A stretch of DNA of 64,000 nucleotides, taken from positions 89,634-153,633 of the forward strand of contig CATNDJ010000001.1 of assembly GCA_950097265.1 (NCBI GenBank), written 5' to 3'. The notes under the pieces were generated by a model, which saw only the letters and a program-made list of their open reading frames with translations, had not been told where the DNA came from and searched no databases. Position numbers and translations under genes: made by a program. This DNA is from an uncultured Oscillibacter sp. GTDB taxonomy: Bacteria > Bacillota > Clostridia > Oscillospirales > Oscillospiraceae. Below, one piece after another: positions 32,715 through 41,836 of this stretch. Every line of letters begins with the position of its first letter. Position 1 is the stretch's first letter.

Positions 32715-34739
32715 TCAAATGCGGAAGCGGCTGATGAGGCCGTTTAACGTCCGCGCCTGGCGGGAGAGCTCCTTGGAGACCGCCGCGCTCTTCTCCGCAG
32801 CGGCGGAGTTGCCCTGGACCACCGCCGAGATCTCTTTGATCCTGGTTTCCACCAGAGCAATCATCTCCGACTGCTGGACGCTGGCGGCGGCGATTTCGTC
32901 CATCAGCGTTTTGATGGACTGGATGCAGCCGTTGATGTCCTGCATGGCCGAAACGGCCAGGTCCGTGGACTCCGTTCCCGTCTTAGCGCTCTGGATGGAG
33001 CGGCTGATGAGCTCGTTGGTGTTTTGGGCGGCCTCGGCGGATTTGGCGGCCAGGCTGCGGACCTCGTCCGCCACCACGGAGAAGCCCTTCCCCGCGCTCC
33101 CGGCCCGGGCGGCCTCCACGGCGGCGTTCAGGGCCAGGATATTGGTCTGAAAGGCGATGTCCTCAATGGTTTTGATAATGGTTCCGATTTGGGAGGAGGA
33201 CTGGTCGATGTTCCTGGTGGCCGCGGTGAGCTGTTCCATCTTCATGTCCGCCTCCGCCGCATAGCCCGTGGCCTGGGCCACCATCTCGCTGGCGCTGCCG
33301 CAGCGCACCGTGCTGGTCTGGATTTGGGCGGTGATGGCCGTCACATTGCTCACCAGCCCATCGACGGAAGCGGCCTGCTCCGTGGTGCCCTGGGCCAGGG
33401 CCTGGGCGTCCTCGGACACCTGGCCCGCGCTGGCACCCACCTGCCCGGCCACCTGGGAGATGTCCCGGATCACGTTCACCAGATTGGCGTGGATGGACTG
33501 CAGGCTGGCGGACAGGGCCTTGAAGTCGCCGATGTAGTAGGACTCGTTCTCCGTGACGTCCACGGCAAAGTTGCCCTCCGCCATCTCGCCCAGGATGCGG
33601 CCCACGTCGTCGATGGTCTGCCGCAGGCAGCCGCAGACCCGGTGGGTCGTCTGGGCGATCATGCCCACCTCGTCCGACCGGCCGTAGAAGGGCTCCAGCT
33701 CCTGGTCGGCGGAGAGGTTCAAATCCCCCAGCCGGCCGATGGCCCGTTCCACCACCAGGAGCTCCCGGCCCTCCCGCAGCAGCAGCAGCAGGGTGAGCAG
33801 GATGACCGCGGCGGCGGTCACGGCGCACAGCGCGCCCACCCAGAGGCGCACCATCGTCACCGAGCCGTAGACCTCCGTGGCGTTGTCCCGGACCATGAAG
33901 ACCCAGCCCCGGTCCCTCAGATACTTGTAGACCACCAGCCGCTTGATTCCATCCTCGTCCTTGTAGGAATATGTATTGGCCTGGGTGCTTCCGTCCGCCC
34001 GGATGCGCCGGATGATCTCCTGGTATCCGGCGTCGGTGGTCTCGGTGTTCAAAAGCGCGTCGTCCTCATGGTAGAGGTAGACCCCCGTGTCCACATTCAG
34101 GAAGACGTACTCGCTGTCCGGCAGGCCCTTAATGTTCAGGTTCAGCAGGGAGTCCATGAGATGGCTGGCATAAACGCCCGCTCCCACGTAGCCCACGCAC
34201 CGCTGGCCCTCGAAAACGGGATAGTACATGGAGAGTATCATGCTGCCGGTGCCCGGGGACTTCATAATGCCCAGGTTCGTCAGCCCCCGCTGGGACAGGA
34301 TGGTGTTCTGAAATTCCTTCAGGGAGTCCCCCTCCCGGGTGGTCATGCCGATGGCCCCCTGGGATGTATGGGTCAGCACATGGGTGCCCGGGGTGGCGAT
34401 GTACAGGCCCTCGAACACCCCCTTGACGGCGGCAAAGTCCTCCGTGTACTTCTGGGCCTTGGCCAGCAGCTCCGGGTTCTCCGGGTCCAGGAGCAGCTCG
34501 TGAACCTCGCTGCCGAGGGCGAAGGCGGTCATATATCGCTCCGCGGAGAGCACGTACTCGTCAATGATAGCGGCTCTGGATTCCACGGCGTCCGTCATCT
34601 GGTTGGTGATATCGCTTTTGACCACAGAAGCGGCGTTGGTGGATACGAACAGCCAGAGCAGCGCCATCCCCGCCAGGGTGATAATGGTCATCAGAATTCC
34701 CATCCGCGCGGCAAGTTTTTTGTTCTCCATAAATCGCAT
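32715..34739 (-). CDS. Transmembrane methyl-accepting chemotaxis protein
   Basis: 674 residues from the ATG at 34739 (GGAGGGGAG site). TM1 near residues 12-34, an extracytoplasmic double-Cache sensor (about 38-300, with LYIATPGTHVLTH and MILSMYYPVFEGQRCVGYVG), TM2 (about 305-330), a HAMP-like linker and the MCP signalling domain. The conserved tip is FQTNILALNAAVEAARAG followed by GKGFSVVADEVRSLA. The sensor type usually binds amino acids or other small carboxylates. It has its own promoter and terminator. No che operon is adjacent, although a CheX/CheY cluster lies about 10 kb away. Confidence 0.93.
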   Translation of the reverse strand: MRFMENKKLAARMGILMTIITLAGMALLWLFVSTNAASVVKSDITNQMTDAVESRAAIIDEYVLSAERYMTAFALGSEVHELLLDPENPELLAKAQKYTEDFAAVKGVFEGLYIATPGTHVLTHTSQGAIGMTTREGDSLKEFQNTILSQRGLTNLGIMKSPGTGSMILSMYYPVFEGQRCVGYVGAGVYASHLMDSLLNLNIKGLPDSEYVFLNVDTGVYLYHEDDALLNTETTDAGYQEIIRRIRADGSTQANTYSYKDEDGIKRLVVYKYLRDRGWVFMVRDNATEVYGSVTMVRLWVGALCAVTAAAVILLTLLLLLREGRELLVVERAIGRLGDLNLSADQELEPFYGRSDEVGMIAQTTHRVCGCLRQTIDDVGRILGEMAEGNFAVDVTENESYYIGDFKALSASLQSIHANLVNVIRDISQVAGQVGASAGQVSEDAQALAQGTTEQAASVDGLVSNVTAITAQIQTSTVRCGSASEMVAQATGYAAEADMKMEQLTAATRNIDQSSSQIGTIIKTIEDIAFQTNILALNAAVEAARAGSAGKGFSVVADEVRSLAAKSAEAAQNTNELISRSIQSAKTGTESTDLAVSAMQDINGCIQSIKTLMDEIAAASVQQSEMIALVETRIKEISAVVQGNSAAAEKSAAVSKELSRQARTLNGLISRFRI

Positions 34740-34841
34740 AAAAACTCCCCTCCATAGGAAAAAGCTTTCGGCCCGGAGCCCCCTGGCCGTTCTCTGTTCT
34801 AGCTTACAGGCCAAGGGCAGACCGGACTGGATACCATGGGT

Positions 34842-34870
34842 AGTATAGCTTATTTTTCCACTCATAGCAA
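34842..34870 (-). promoter_or_regulatory. Promoter of the transmembrane MCP gene
   Basis: Minus strand TTGCTA (34865-34870), 17-bp spacer, TATACT (34842-34847). Confidence 0.7.
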
Positions 34871-34965
34871 GGGCTTCGCCGCCGTCATTTTCATAGATTT
34901 TTCCAGCTCTTCTCGGGAGCCGGGTTCAGGAAAACCATTCCCGGCGCCCCGAAAACTAAGAGAAG

Positions 34966-34996
34966 CCCGCCGGTTCCATGGGGAATCGGCGGGTTT
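34966..34996 (-). terminator. Terminator of the sigma-54 dependent operon
   Basis: 12-bp stem CCCGCCGGTTCC / GGAATCGGCGGG (one wobble), loop ATGG; on the minus strand it is followed by CTTCTCTT. It lies just past the glutaredoxin-like stop. Confidence 0.7.
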
Positions 34997-35032
34997 CCAG
35001 GCTCTCCGGTGTTTTCTCTCTTCTCCGTCAGA

Positions 35033-35284
35033 TTACTTCAGCACCGCGTCCAGGTCCCGGGTGGCGGTTCCGTCCTCCAGGACGAAGCAGGGGATTCCAA
35101 TCCCGCCGCTTTCCCGGATGTCGGCATAGGCGGGGCTGTCCTGCCGCAGGGCCAGGTAGGCCTTCAGGTCCGGCAGGCTGGCGGAGAGGTTCTTGAAGTC
35201 GATTTCCGCTTTCGCCTCGCTGAGGCGGTTCAGGGCGTACAGGGTGTCCGGGCACAGGTGGCTTCCAATCACGGTGATCTTCAT
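35033..35284 (-). CDS. Glutaredoxin-like thioredoxin-fold protein
   Basis: 83 residues, glutaredoxin size. A first strand MKITVIGSHLCPDTL is followed by helix, strand and the cis-proline segment GIGIPCFVLEDG. The usual CxxC is reduced to a single Cys (CPDT), as in monothiol or substrate-binding glutaredoxin relatives, with a second Cys right after the cis-Pro. It is the last gene of the C-S lyase - symporter operon (61 bp after the symporter), so a role in thiol or sulfur handling is likely. The precise activity is unknown. Confidence 0.8.
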   Translation of the reverse strand: MKITVIGSHLCPDTLYALNRLSEAKAEIDFKNLSASLPDLKAYLALRQDSPAYADIRESGGIGIPCFVLEDGTATRDLDAVLK

Positions 35285-35344
35285 GGTAATAATCTCCTTT
35301 TCAAATTTTATGAGGATGCGGCGGCTCCCGCCGCTTGACGGGCT

Positions 35345-36604
35345 TTACTTCAGCTCTCCGGCGGCCAGCTTCCTCTCCAGCCAGTCCTTTCCCTCCACCA
35401 GGTGGGTGACGATCATGGAGGCGATGGTGTCCCCGGCGGCGTTGAGGCAGGTGGCGGCGGGGTCGAAGAGGAAACCCAGGGTGGCGATGAGGGGGAAGGC
35501 CTCGGCGGGGAAGCCGAACATGCTGACGATCAGCATCTCTCCCACCAGCCCGCCGCCGGGGGCCCCGGAGAGGACGAAGGCGCTGAGGATGGCCACGGCG
35601 ATGGCCATGGCATAGGTCCCCGCCCCGGTAAAGGGCATGTCGAAGATGCCGAACAGGAAGGCAATCTTCACGATGGAGCTGAGGACGGAGCCGTCCATGT
35701 GCATGGTGCAGCCCATGGGCAGCACCAGATCGCTGACGTCCTTGGGCACGCCGATGGCGGCGCAGGCTTCCTTATTGACCGGCAGGGTGGCGGCGGAGCT
35801 CTGGGTGGCGAAGGCGGTGACGGCGGGGGTGAAGATGTACTTCAGCATCCGGCTGAGGCCCAGCTTTCCCCCGGCAAAGAGGGCGTACAGGGGGAAGAAG
35901 ATGACCACGTACAGCAGACACAGGGGATAGTACACCACCATGGACCGGCCGTAGTCGCTGAGGAGCTGGGGGCCGAACTCGCCCACGAGATTGGCGAAGT
36001 ACGCGCCCAGGCCCAGGGGGGCGATGGTCATGATGACCCCTACGAATTTCATGATAATGTCGTTGAGGTTGGCCAGCAGCTTCCCCACGGGGCTGTTTTC
36101 CCCACCGCAGGAGGCCACGCAGAAGCCCGTGATGATGGCGAAAATGATGAGGGGCAGCATGTGGGACTTGCTCCAAAGATCCGGGAAATCGCTGACCGTC
36201 AGGGATCCTACGATCATCTGCGCGGCGGTCTGGGCCTCCCCCACCTCGGCGGAGGCCAGCTGAATGCTGGTCCCGGCGGAGGGGCTGAAAATGTTGACCC
36301 ACACCAGGACGCAGGCGGCGGCTACGGCCCCCGTGCCCAGGAAGGTGGCCACGGTGCCGCCCAGAATCTTCCCCAGGCGGTTCATGTTGGCCATGCTGCC
36401 CACGGCGCAGGTGATGGACACGAAGACCAGGGGAACCACGATGGTAAAGAGCAGGTTCAGGAAGATATCGCCCACGGGCTTCAGGGTCTGGCCCAGGGAG
36501 GGGGAGATTACGCCGATCAGGGAGCCGATGGCGATGCCGCCAAGAAGGAGGATGGGGGTCTTATACTGCTGCCAAAGGGTCTGCTTTCCAGTTTGAGTAG
36601 CCAT
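35345..36604 (-). CDS. Dicarboxylate/amino acid:cation symporter (DAACS family)
   Basis: 419 residues, eight or more hydrophobic helices with two re-entrant loops. Family motifs are the serine-rich ATQSSAATLPVN (hairpin 1), GCTMHMDGS (normally NMDG), and GAPGGGLVGEML (hairpin 2). DAACS carriers take up glutamate, C4-dicarboxylates, serine/threonine or cystine (TcyP). Placement between a C-S lyase and a glutaredoxin-like gene, under a sigma-54 promoter, points to cystine or another sulfur amino acid (inference). It lies 48 bp downstream of the lyase gene. Confidence 0.9.
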   Translation of the reverse strand: MATQTGKQTLWQQYKTPILLLGGIAIGSLIGVISPSLGQTLKPVGDIFLNLLFTIVVPLVFVSITCAVGSMANMNRLGKILGGTVATFLGTGAVAAACVLVWVNIFSPSAGTSIQLASAEVGEAQTAAQMIVGSLTVSDFPDLWSKSHMLPLIIFAIITGFCVASCGGENSPVGKLLANLNDIIMKFVGVIMTIAPLGLGAYFANLVGEFGPQLLSDYGRSMVVYYPLCLLYVVIFFPLYALFAGGKLGLSRMLKYIFTPAVTAFATQSSAATLPVNKEACAAIGVPKDVSDLVLPMGCTMHMDGSVLSSIVKIAFLFGIFDMPFTGAGTYAMAIAVAILSAFVLSGAPGGGLVGEMLIVSMFGFPAEAFPLIATLGFLFDPAATCLNAAGDTIASMIVTHLVEGKDWLERKLAAGELK

Positions 36605-36652
36605 GATAACATCTCCATTTCTCGTTTCTTTTGTGCGCCGGGGGAAAGGGAC

Positions 36653-37822
36653 TTACAGGCTGTTGACGGCGGCTTCCAGCTGGTGAAGGGCCCGCTCCAG
36701 GACGCTCCGGGGGCAGGCGGCGTTCAGCCGCATGTAACCGTTCAGGCTCCGCCCGAAGGCCCAGCCGTCGTTCAGGCCCAGGCGGGCCTTCTGGATCATA
36801 AAGTCGCGAAGCTCCTGATTGCTCAGGCCCAGCTCCCGGCAGTCCAGCCACATGAGGTAAGTGGCGTCTGGGGCGTAGGTTTTGATTTTTGGAATGTGCC
36901 GCTCGCAGTAGTTCACCACGAAGTCGAAGTTGTTTGAGAGATAGGCCAGAAGCTGCTCCAGCCACTCCTCCCCCTCCCGGAAGGCCGTCTCCACGGCGAT
37001 GACGGAGAAAGCGTTGTTCCGGTGGATGTCCATGTTTTCCCAGAAGCGGTCGAAGTTCTCCTTCATGTGCCGGTTGGGAAACACCACCGTGCTGGCCTGG
37101 AGCCCCGCCAGGTTGAAGGTCTTGGTGGCGGAGATGCCTGTGACCACGTTGGAGGCGATTTCCGGAGACAAGGAGGCGGTGGGAATGTGCTTCTTCCCGT
37201 GGAAGATCAGGTCGGAGTGGATCTCGTCGCTGACCACCAGAACATGGTGTTTCAGGCACAGCTCCATCATCCGGCGGAGCTCCTCTTCGGTCCAAACGAG
37301 CCCCAAGGGATTGTGGGGGCTGCACAGCAAAAACAAGTCCGCCTCCTCCAGCTTGGCCTCGAAGTCCTCCCAGTCCAGGGTCCACCGGCCGTCCCGCTCC
37401 ACCAGCCGGTTCTCGATGACCCGCCGCCCGGCGAACTCCGCCATGTCGTAGAACTCCCCGTAGACCGGGGTCTGAATCAAAACATTGCCGCCCTGGGGGG
37501 TGTAGAGCTGAATCATGGCGCTGAGAGTCTGGACCACCCCCAGGCTGAAGCTCATAAGGGACGTGTCCGGGGTCCAGCCGTTCCGTCGGCTCTGCCAGTC
37601 CCGGACGGCCTCGAAATAGCTGTCCGGCCGGGCGGTGTAGCCCCAGATGCCCTCCTCGGCCCGCCGCCTGAGGGCGTCGATGATGGGCTGGGCGGTCTTA
37701 AAGTCCATGTCCGCCACCCACAGGGGGATGACGTCGCCCCTGCCGAACTTCTTGACCCGCTCGTCGTACTTGGCGGAGAGGTTTCCGCTGCGGTCTATCA
37801 CCTGGTCAAAATCGTATTGCAT
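36653..37822 (-). CDS. MalY/PatB family PLP-dependent C-S lyase (cystathionine beta-lyase-like)
   Basis: 389 residues from the ATG at 37822; the longer upstream reading lacks an SD. A fold-type I aminotransferase-like enzyme beginning MQYDFDQVIDRSGNLSAKYD, a MalY/PatB hallmark. PLP-lysine lies in SATKTFNLAG; the Asp that binds the pyridine is in VVSDEIHSDL; RLNAACPRSVLERALHQL is the C-terminal substrate-binding Arg region. The family cleaves cystathionine, cystine or cysteine conjugates to pyruvate, ammonia and a thiol. It is the first gene of the operon behind a sigma-54 promoter. Confidence 0.92.
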   Translation of the reverse strand: MQYDFDQVIDRSGNLSAKYDERVKKFGRGDVIPLWVADMDFKTAQPIIDALRRRAEEGIWGYTARPDSYFEAVRDWQSRRNGWTPDTSLMSFSLGVVQTLSAMIQLYTPQGGNVLIQTPVYGEFYDMAEFAGRRVIENRLVERDGRWTLDWEDFEAKLEEADLFLLCSPHNPLGLVWTEEELRRMMELCLKHHVLVVSDEIHSDLIFHGKKHIPTASLSPEIASNVVTGISATKTFNLAGLQASTVVFPNRHMKENFDRFWENMDIHRNNAFSVIAVETAFREGEEWLEQLLAYLSNNFDFVVNYCERHIPKIKTYAPDATYLMWLDCRELGLSNQELRDFMIQKARLGLNDGWAFGRSLNGYMRLNAACPRSVLERALHQLEAAVNSL

Positions 37823-37880
37823 CCTGTCGCATCCTTTCCTGATATGGTTGTATGCCTGCGGCGTTTGGCTAATTATTAAA

Positions 37881-37895
37881 GCAAAAACCATGCCA
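37881..37895 (-). promoter_or_regulatory. Sigma-54 (-24/-12) promoter of the C-S lyase operon
   Basis: Minus strand TGGCATGGTTTTTGC: GG (37893-37894) and GC (37881-37882) exactly 10 bp apart, against consensus TGGCACG-N4-TTGC. It lies about 60 bp before the lyase start. Confidence 0.85.
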
Positions 37896-37946
37896 ATCCG
37901 CGGCCGTGAACCGGGCTTCCCTCAAATTTCCTCCGAAATTGGAGAA

Positions 37947-38011
37947 GCGCACAAAAGCCTTCGGATAGATTTTGGCGAAACGCCGGTGCCTATCCGGAAA
38001 CTTTTGTGCGC
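37947..38011. repeat. 22-bp imperfect inverted repeat upstream of the sigma-54 promoter
   Basis: Arms at 37947-37968 (GCGCACAAAAG...CGGATAG) and 37990-38011 (CTATCC...CTTTTGTGCGC) match at 19 of 22 positions, with an inner GGCG/CGCC hairpin between. It lies 50-120 bp upstream of the -24 box. It could be an enhancer site or the 3' hairpin of the regulator mRNA, though it has no T tract. Confidence 0.65.
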
Positions 38012-38048
38012 CGGAAACGGTGAATCCACTCTGCGGCGGACCGTTTAT

Positions 38049-38093
38049 TGGTTAAAATAGTTTTATTGGTCAAATAGTTAATCTATTTGACCA
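38049..38093. promoter_or_regulatory. Candidate enhancer sites of the sigma-54 activator
   Basis: A perfect 11-bp palindrome TGGTCAAATAG / CTATTTGACCA with a 5-bp centre (38067-38093) is preceded by a third half-site TGGTTAAAATAG (38049-38060). Related half-sites (TTTAACCA, TTAAACCA) occur before the other sigma-54 promoter at 40144-40164. Confidence 0.55.
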
Positions 38094-40132
38094 CTTTCCC
38101 AGAGAGCCCGCCCCTTGGGCGTGAGCCGGCTCCCGCCCCGGCCCCGGCTGACCCGGACCAGGCCCCGGGCCGCCATGTCCGCCAGGACGTCCCGGACCTC
38201 TTTCTGGGAGAGGGGGACGTGGGCTTCCCGGGCCTGCCGCAGCAGGGTCTCCCGGCCCAGGGAGGTTCCGGCCTCAGAGGCCTCGTAGAGCCGGGAGAGG
38301 AGAAACAGGAACGTGCCGGAGGGCTCCGCCTTCGGGGCCGGAGGGGCGCTTGGGCGGAGGGAGGAGCCTCCGGAGAGGAACAGCGTGGGGGGCAGGTCCT
38401 CCAGGCCGATGTCCTCATGGCCGGTATAAATGAAGTACTCCACCGCGTTCCGCAGCTCCCGGATGTTCCCCGGCCAGGCGTGGCGGCGGAAGAAGTCCTT
38501 CACCGGCTCCGTCAGGCGGAAGGAGCCCCCCAACTCCCGGCGAAAGTGGTCCGTCAGCAGGAACATGTCGTCCCCCCGCTCCGTCAGGGGCGGAATGAGG
38601 ACGGGCAGGGTGCTGAGCCGGTAGTAGAGGTCCCGGCGGAAGGAGCCCTCCCGGACCTTCTGTTCCAGGGCCTCGTTGGTGGCGGCCACGATGCGGACGT
38701 CCACGTGGATGATCCGGTTGCCCCCCACCCGCATGACCTCCCGTTCCTGAAGGGCCCGGAGGAGCTTGATCTGCAGGGCGGGGCTCATGCCCTCCACCTC
38801 GTCCAGGAACAGCGTGCCCCGGTGGGCCAGCTCGAAGAGGCCGGGCCGCCCGCCCTTCCTGGCCCCGGTAAAGGCCCCCTCCTCATAGCCAAACAGCTCG
38901 CTCTCCAGCAGGTTCTCCGGGAACGCCGCCACGTTGATGGCCACGAAGGGTCCCTCCGCCCGGCGGCTGGCCTGGTGGACGGCGTGGGCGAAGAGCTCCT
39001 TCCCCGTGCCCGTCTCCCCGATCAGCAGAACGGGGCTCTCGCTGAGGGCCATGCGTGCCAGAGTCTCCTTGGTCCTGCCGATAGCCTCCGACCGACCCAC
39101 CACGTCGGCGAAGCTGTACTTGGCGTAGTGCCCCTTGTGATAGAGCTGGCTCCGCAGCTCGCTCTGACGGGCCTCCACGTCGTTGAAGCGCTGGAGCAGG
39201 GCGAAGGCCCCGATGCAGGCGTTTTGCCGGATGACCGGCACCACCTCCACGCTGAGGTTCACGCCGTTGACCTTGACGGCCTTGACGGGCAGGGTCCGGC
39301 GGCTTTGAAGGCACTGGGCGAAGGGGATGTAGGGAAACACCTCCTCGCAGCGCCGCCCCTGGACCAGGGAGGCGCTGACGCAGGTCATCTCCTCCGCCCG
39401 GCAGCTGCAAGCGAAGACCTCTCCCCTCTCGTTGACGCCCACCACGCCGTCCTCCAGGCTCTCCATTAAAATGTGAAACTGGCTCTCCAGGCGGATGGAC
39501 CGGGCGAACATCCGGTCGAAGCTGTAGTTGCTGGTGGCCACCTCCTGGGCGTACTGCTGGAAGGCCGCCCCTTCCAGCAGGGACTCCAGCCCCAGCCGCA
39601 GGGCGATTTCAATCATCATGCCGGAGGTGCACACCCGCTGGCCCAGGTCGATGACGGCGTCCATCCCCGGGGGGACGTAGCGCATCTCGTCCGGGGTCAC
39701 GGCGATGCGGACGTCCGGGACCTCCGGCGCGCCGGGGTAGAAGGGAATCCAGTGGATGTGGGTGATGCCGAACTGCTCCAGCTGGGCGATGGCCTCCCGA
39801 GCCATGGTCTGGGTCATGTTGACAAACAGCACCCGGCTTCCCGCCGGGAGCTCCTTGAGCTTCCGGAGCTCGCTCCAGCGGAAGGAGACCTCCACCGCCA
39901 TGGTCTGGCTGTCGATGGGGATGTGGCGCATCAGCTCCTCCGGGGAGCCGTAGGCGTCAGTGGAGGCCACGAACAGGTCCGCCCGGTCCAGCACCCCGGC
40001 GGCGCTGCCGTCCAGCACGGAGAAGACGGAGACGTCCGCCGCCTCCGCGAACAGCTTGAGGATGTCGGATTTGTAGGACTCCCCCGCCCTGGGGTCCAGG
40101 GCGATGACGGAAATTTTCTTTTTGGCCGGCAT
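38078..40132 (-). CDS. Sigma-54 dependent transcriptional activator
   Basis: 684 residues. An N-terminal sensory domain (about 1-190) resembles the receptor region of PrpR-like activators. A PAS domain follows (about 210-320, with [20 protein letters not shown]). The AAA+ domain (about 345-580) has Walker A GETGTGKE near 372, the sigma-54 contact loop GAFTGA near 419, and Walker [10 protein letters not shown]. The C-terminus is not the usual Fis helix-turn-helix but a winged-helix-like segment ([20 protein letters not shown]...[18 protein letters not shown]). It sits between two sigma-54 promoters that drive cysteine-related genes and is their likely activator. SD AAGGAGAG precedes the ATG. 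Confidence 0.92.
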   Translation of the reverse strand: MPAKKKISVIALDPRAGESYKSDILKLFAEAADVSVFSVLDGSAAGVLDRADLFVASTDAYGSPEELMRHIPIDSQTMAVEVSFRWSELRKLKELPAGSRVLFVNMTQTMAREAIAQLEQFGITHIHWIPFYPGAPEVPDVRIAVTPDEMRYVPPGMDAVIDLGQRVCTSGMMIEIALRLGLESLLEGAAFQQYAQEVATSNYSFDRMFARSIRLESQFHILMESLEDGVVGVNERGEVFACSCRAEEMTCVSASLVQGRRCEEVFPYIPFAQCLQSRRTLPVKAVKVNGVNLSVEVVPVIRQNACIGAFALLQRFNDVEARQSELRSQLYHKGHYAKYSFADVVGRSEAIGRTKETLARMALSESPVLLIGETGTGKELFAHAVHQASRRAEGPFVAINVAAFPENLLESELFGYEEGAFTGARKGGRPGLFELAHRGTLFLDEVEGMSPALQIKLLRALQEREVMRVGGNRIIHVDVRIVAATNEALEQKVREGSFRRDLYYRLSTLPVLIPPLTERGDDMFLLTDHFRRELGGSFRLTEPVKDFFRRHAWPGNIRELRNAVEYFIYTGHEDIGLEDLPPTLFLSGGSSLRPSAPPAPKAEPSGTFLFLLSRLYEASEAGTSLGRETLLRQAREAHVPLSQKEVRDVLADMAARGLVRVSRGRGGSRLTPKGRALWESGQID

Positions 40133-40143
40133 CTTATCTCTCC

Positions 40144-40164
40144 TTTAACCATTTTCTTAAACCA
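40144..40164. promoter_or_regulatory. Candidate activator half-sites before the cysteine desulfidase gene
   Basis: TTTAACCA (40144-40151) and TTAAACCA (40157-40164) match the half-site TGGTYAAA (reverse complement TTTRACCA) found at 38049-38093. They lie about 60-80 bp upstream of the -24 box and overlap the 5' end of the regulator transcript. Confidence 0.45.
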
Positions 40165-40224
40165 GTTAATCACAGTTCCCGCCGTTTTGCAAGGGATTTG
40201 GGGGAAATCAGCGGAAAAATATCC

Positions 40225-40238
40225 GGCACAGAATTTGC
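40225..40238 (+). promoter_or_regulatory. Sigma-54 promoter of the cysteine desulfidase-family gene
   Basis: CGGCACAGAATTTGCT: GG (40225-40226) and GC (40237-40238) exactly 10 bp apart. It matches TGGCACR-N4-TTGC except for the first T. Confidence 0.82.
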
Positions 40239-40294
40239 TTTTATGGTATCATAAGAACAGACGTTTAAAACTACTTTTGAGAGGAGCATCCCCC

Positions 40295-41581
40295 ATGATT
40301 ACAAAGGAAGAACTGCTGGCCCTGCTGCACCAGGAGGTGGTCCCCGCCCTGGGCTGCACGGAGCCGGTCTGCGTGGCCCTGGCCGCCGCGGACGCCTGCC
40401 GCGCCATTGGAGGCGAAATCGTCTCCGTCAAACTGGAGGTGAACCCCGGCATTTACAAAAACGGCATGAGCGTGGGCATTCCCGGCTTCCCCCGGGTGGG
40501 GCTGAAGTACGCCGCCGCCCTGGGGGCCTGCCTCCGGAACCCGGAGAAGGGCCTGCGGCTCCTGGAGGACCTCAGCGATGCGGTCTCCGCCCAGGCCGTC
40601 GCCCTAGTGGAGGGACGCCATGTGGCGGTGGCCATCCGGCATGACGAGCCTCAGCTCTACGCCCGGGCGGAGGTCATCACCACCGCCGGCGTGGGCCTCA
40701 GCGTCATCCGGGGTACCCACTCCAACGTTATCTATACCAAGCGGAACAACGAGGTGCTTCTGGAAAAGCCCTGGTCCGCCGGGGGCGGCGACGCCCTCCA
40801 CGACGGACTGAAAACCATGACGCTGGCGGAGATTCGAGCCCTGGTGGAGCAGTGCTCCGAGGAGGAGCTGGCCTTCATGCTGGAGGGCGCGGAGATGAAC
40901 GAGAGCCTGGCGGACTACGGCCTGGAGCACGACCCGGGCATCGGCATCGCCGGAGCGCTGAAGCGCCAGGCGGCCTCCGGCGGCATGGGGGATAACCTGT
41001 TCAGCCGGGTCATGGCCCGGGTGGCCGCCAGCGCCGAGGGACGCATGAGCGGCTGTCCTTACGCCGTCATGAGCAGCGCGGGCAGCGGGAACCACGGATT
41101 GACCGCCGTCATCCCCGTGGTGGAGATGGCCCGGCATCTGGGTGCTTCCAACGAGCGGCTGGTGAAGGCCCTGGCCTTCTCCCACACCCTCAACGTGTAC
41201 ATCAAGCTCTTCACCGGGAAGCTCTCCGCCACCTGCGGCTGCGGGGTCTCCGCCGCCACGGCGGCCTCCGCGGCCATGGTCTGGCTGATGGGGGGCACGG
41301 ACGGGCAGATCGGCGGGGCCGTCATCAACATGAGCGGGGACCTGACGGGCATGGTCTGCGACGGCGGAAAAATCGGCTGCGCCCTGAAGCTGGCCACGGC
41401 GGCCAACGCGGCGCTGATGTGCGCCTACCTGGCCATGGACGGCGTGGTCCTCCAGTCCACCAACGGCATCTGCGGCGCCACGCCGGAAGAGGCCGTCCGC
41501 AGCATGGGCCGGGTCAGTGTACCGGGCATGGTGGAGACGGACCGGACGATTTTGGAGATCATGATGGAGAAGGAGAACTGA
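40295..41581 (+). CDS. L-cysteine desulfidase / serine dehydratase-alpha-like protein (UPF0597, CyuA-type)
   Basis: 428 residues from the ATG at 40295 (GAGGAG site); the long upstream reading is antisense to the regulator. Family landmarks: [14 protein letters not shown] at the N-terminus, [41 protein letters not shown] and [26 protein letters not shown]. The conserved cysteines are iron-sulfur ligands. Members (CyuA/YhaM, archaeal cysteine desulfidase) degrade cysteine to pyruvate, ammonia and sulfide. It is transcribed divergently from the sigma-54 activator and carries its own -24/-12 promoter. Confidence 0.9.
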   Translation: MITKEELLALLHQEVVPALGCTEPVCVALAAADACRAIGGEIVSVKLEVNPGIYKNGMSVGIPGFPRVGLKYAAALGACLRNPEKGLRLLEDLSDAVSAQAVALVEGRHVAVAIRHDEPQLYARAEVITTAGVGLSVIRGTHSNVIYTKRNNEVLLEKPWSAGGGDALHDGLKTMTLAEIRALVEQCSEEELAFMLEGAEMNESLADYGLEHDPGIGIAGALKRQAASGGMGDNLFSRVMARVAASAEGRMSGCPYAVMSSAGSGNHGLTAVIPVVEMARHLGASNERLVKALAFSHTLNVYIKLFTGKLSATCGCGVSAATAASAAMVWLMGGTDGQIGGAVINMSGDLTGMVCDGGKIGCALKLATAANAALMCAYLAMDGVVLQSTNGICGATPEEAVRSMGRVSVPGMVETDRTILEIMMEKEN

Positions 41582-41602
41582 CAAAGGCCCTTCCCGGCAC
41601 GG

Positions 41603-41634
41603 CCGGCCCCCGGCGGGGCCGGTCGGTCTTTTCT
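41603..41634 (+). terminator. Intrinsic terminator of the cysteine desulfidase-family gene
   Basis: 8-bp stem CCGGCCCC / GGGGCCGG, loop CGGC, followed by TCGGTCTTTTCT. Confidence 0.72.
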
Positions 41635-41762
41635 CCGCCAGCCGGGAAGCCCCGTCCGCTGGATTTCCGGAAAGCCCCGGGCTTTTACCGTCTCAGATTA
41701 CTAAAATCCAAGCGGAAACTTTGGCGGTTTCGCCGAATTCTGTCTGTGCCGCGCGAAATATA

Positions 41763-41791
41763 TTGACATTTTTCCAAGAGGCTGTTATAAC
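41763..41791 (+). promoter_or_regulatory. Promoter of the LacI-type regulator
   Basis: TTGACA (41763-41768), 17-bp spacer, TATAAC (41786-41791). Confidence 0.8.
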
Positions 41792-41805
41792 GGTCTTAAA
41801 AATAT

Positions 41806-41817
41806 GAGAACGTTCTC
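41806..41817. promoter_or_regulatory. LacI-family operator at the regulator's own promoter
   Basis: Perfect 12-bp palindrome GAGAACGTTCTC about 15 bp after the -10, covering the likely start region, so autorepression is expected. Confidence 0.75.
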
Positions 41818-41836
41818 TTTTTTGGGAGAGGTTTCG

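Noticed and set aside
37947-38011. The 22-bp inverted repeat considered as an insertion-sequence end or attachment site
   Set aside because: No transposase, no direct target duplication, and the two arms are only 21 bp apart.
39473-40294. A long N-terminal extension of the cysteine desulfidase-family gene
   Set aside because: This part is antisense to the sigma-54 activator and contains the -24/-12 promoter; the ATG at 40295 matches the family start.
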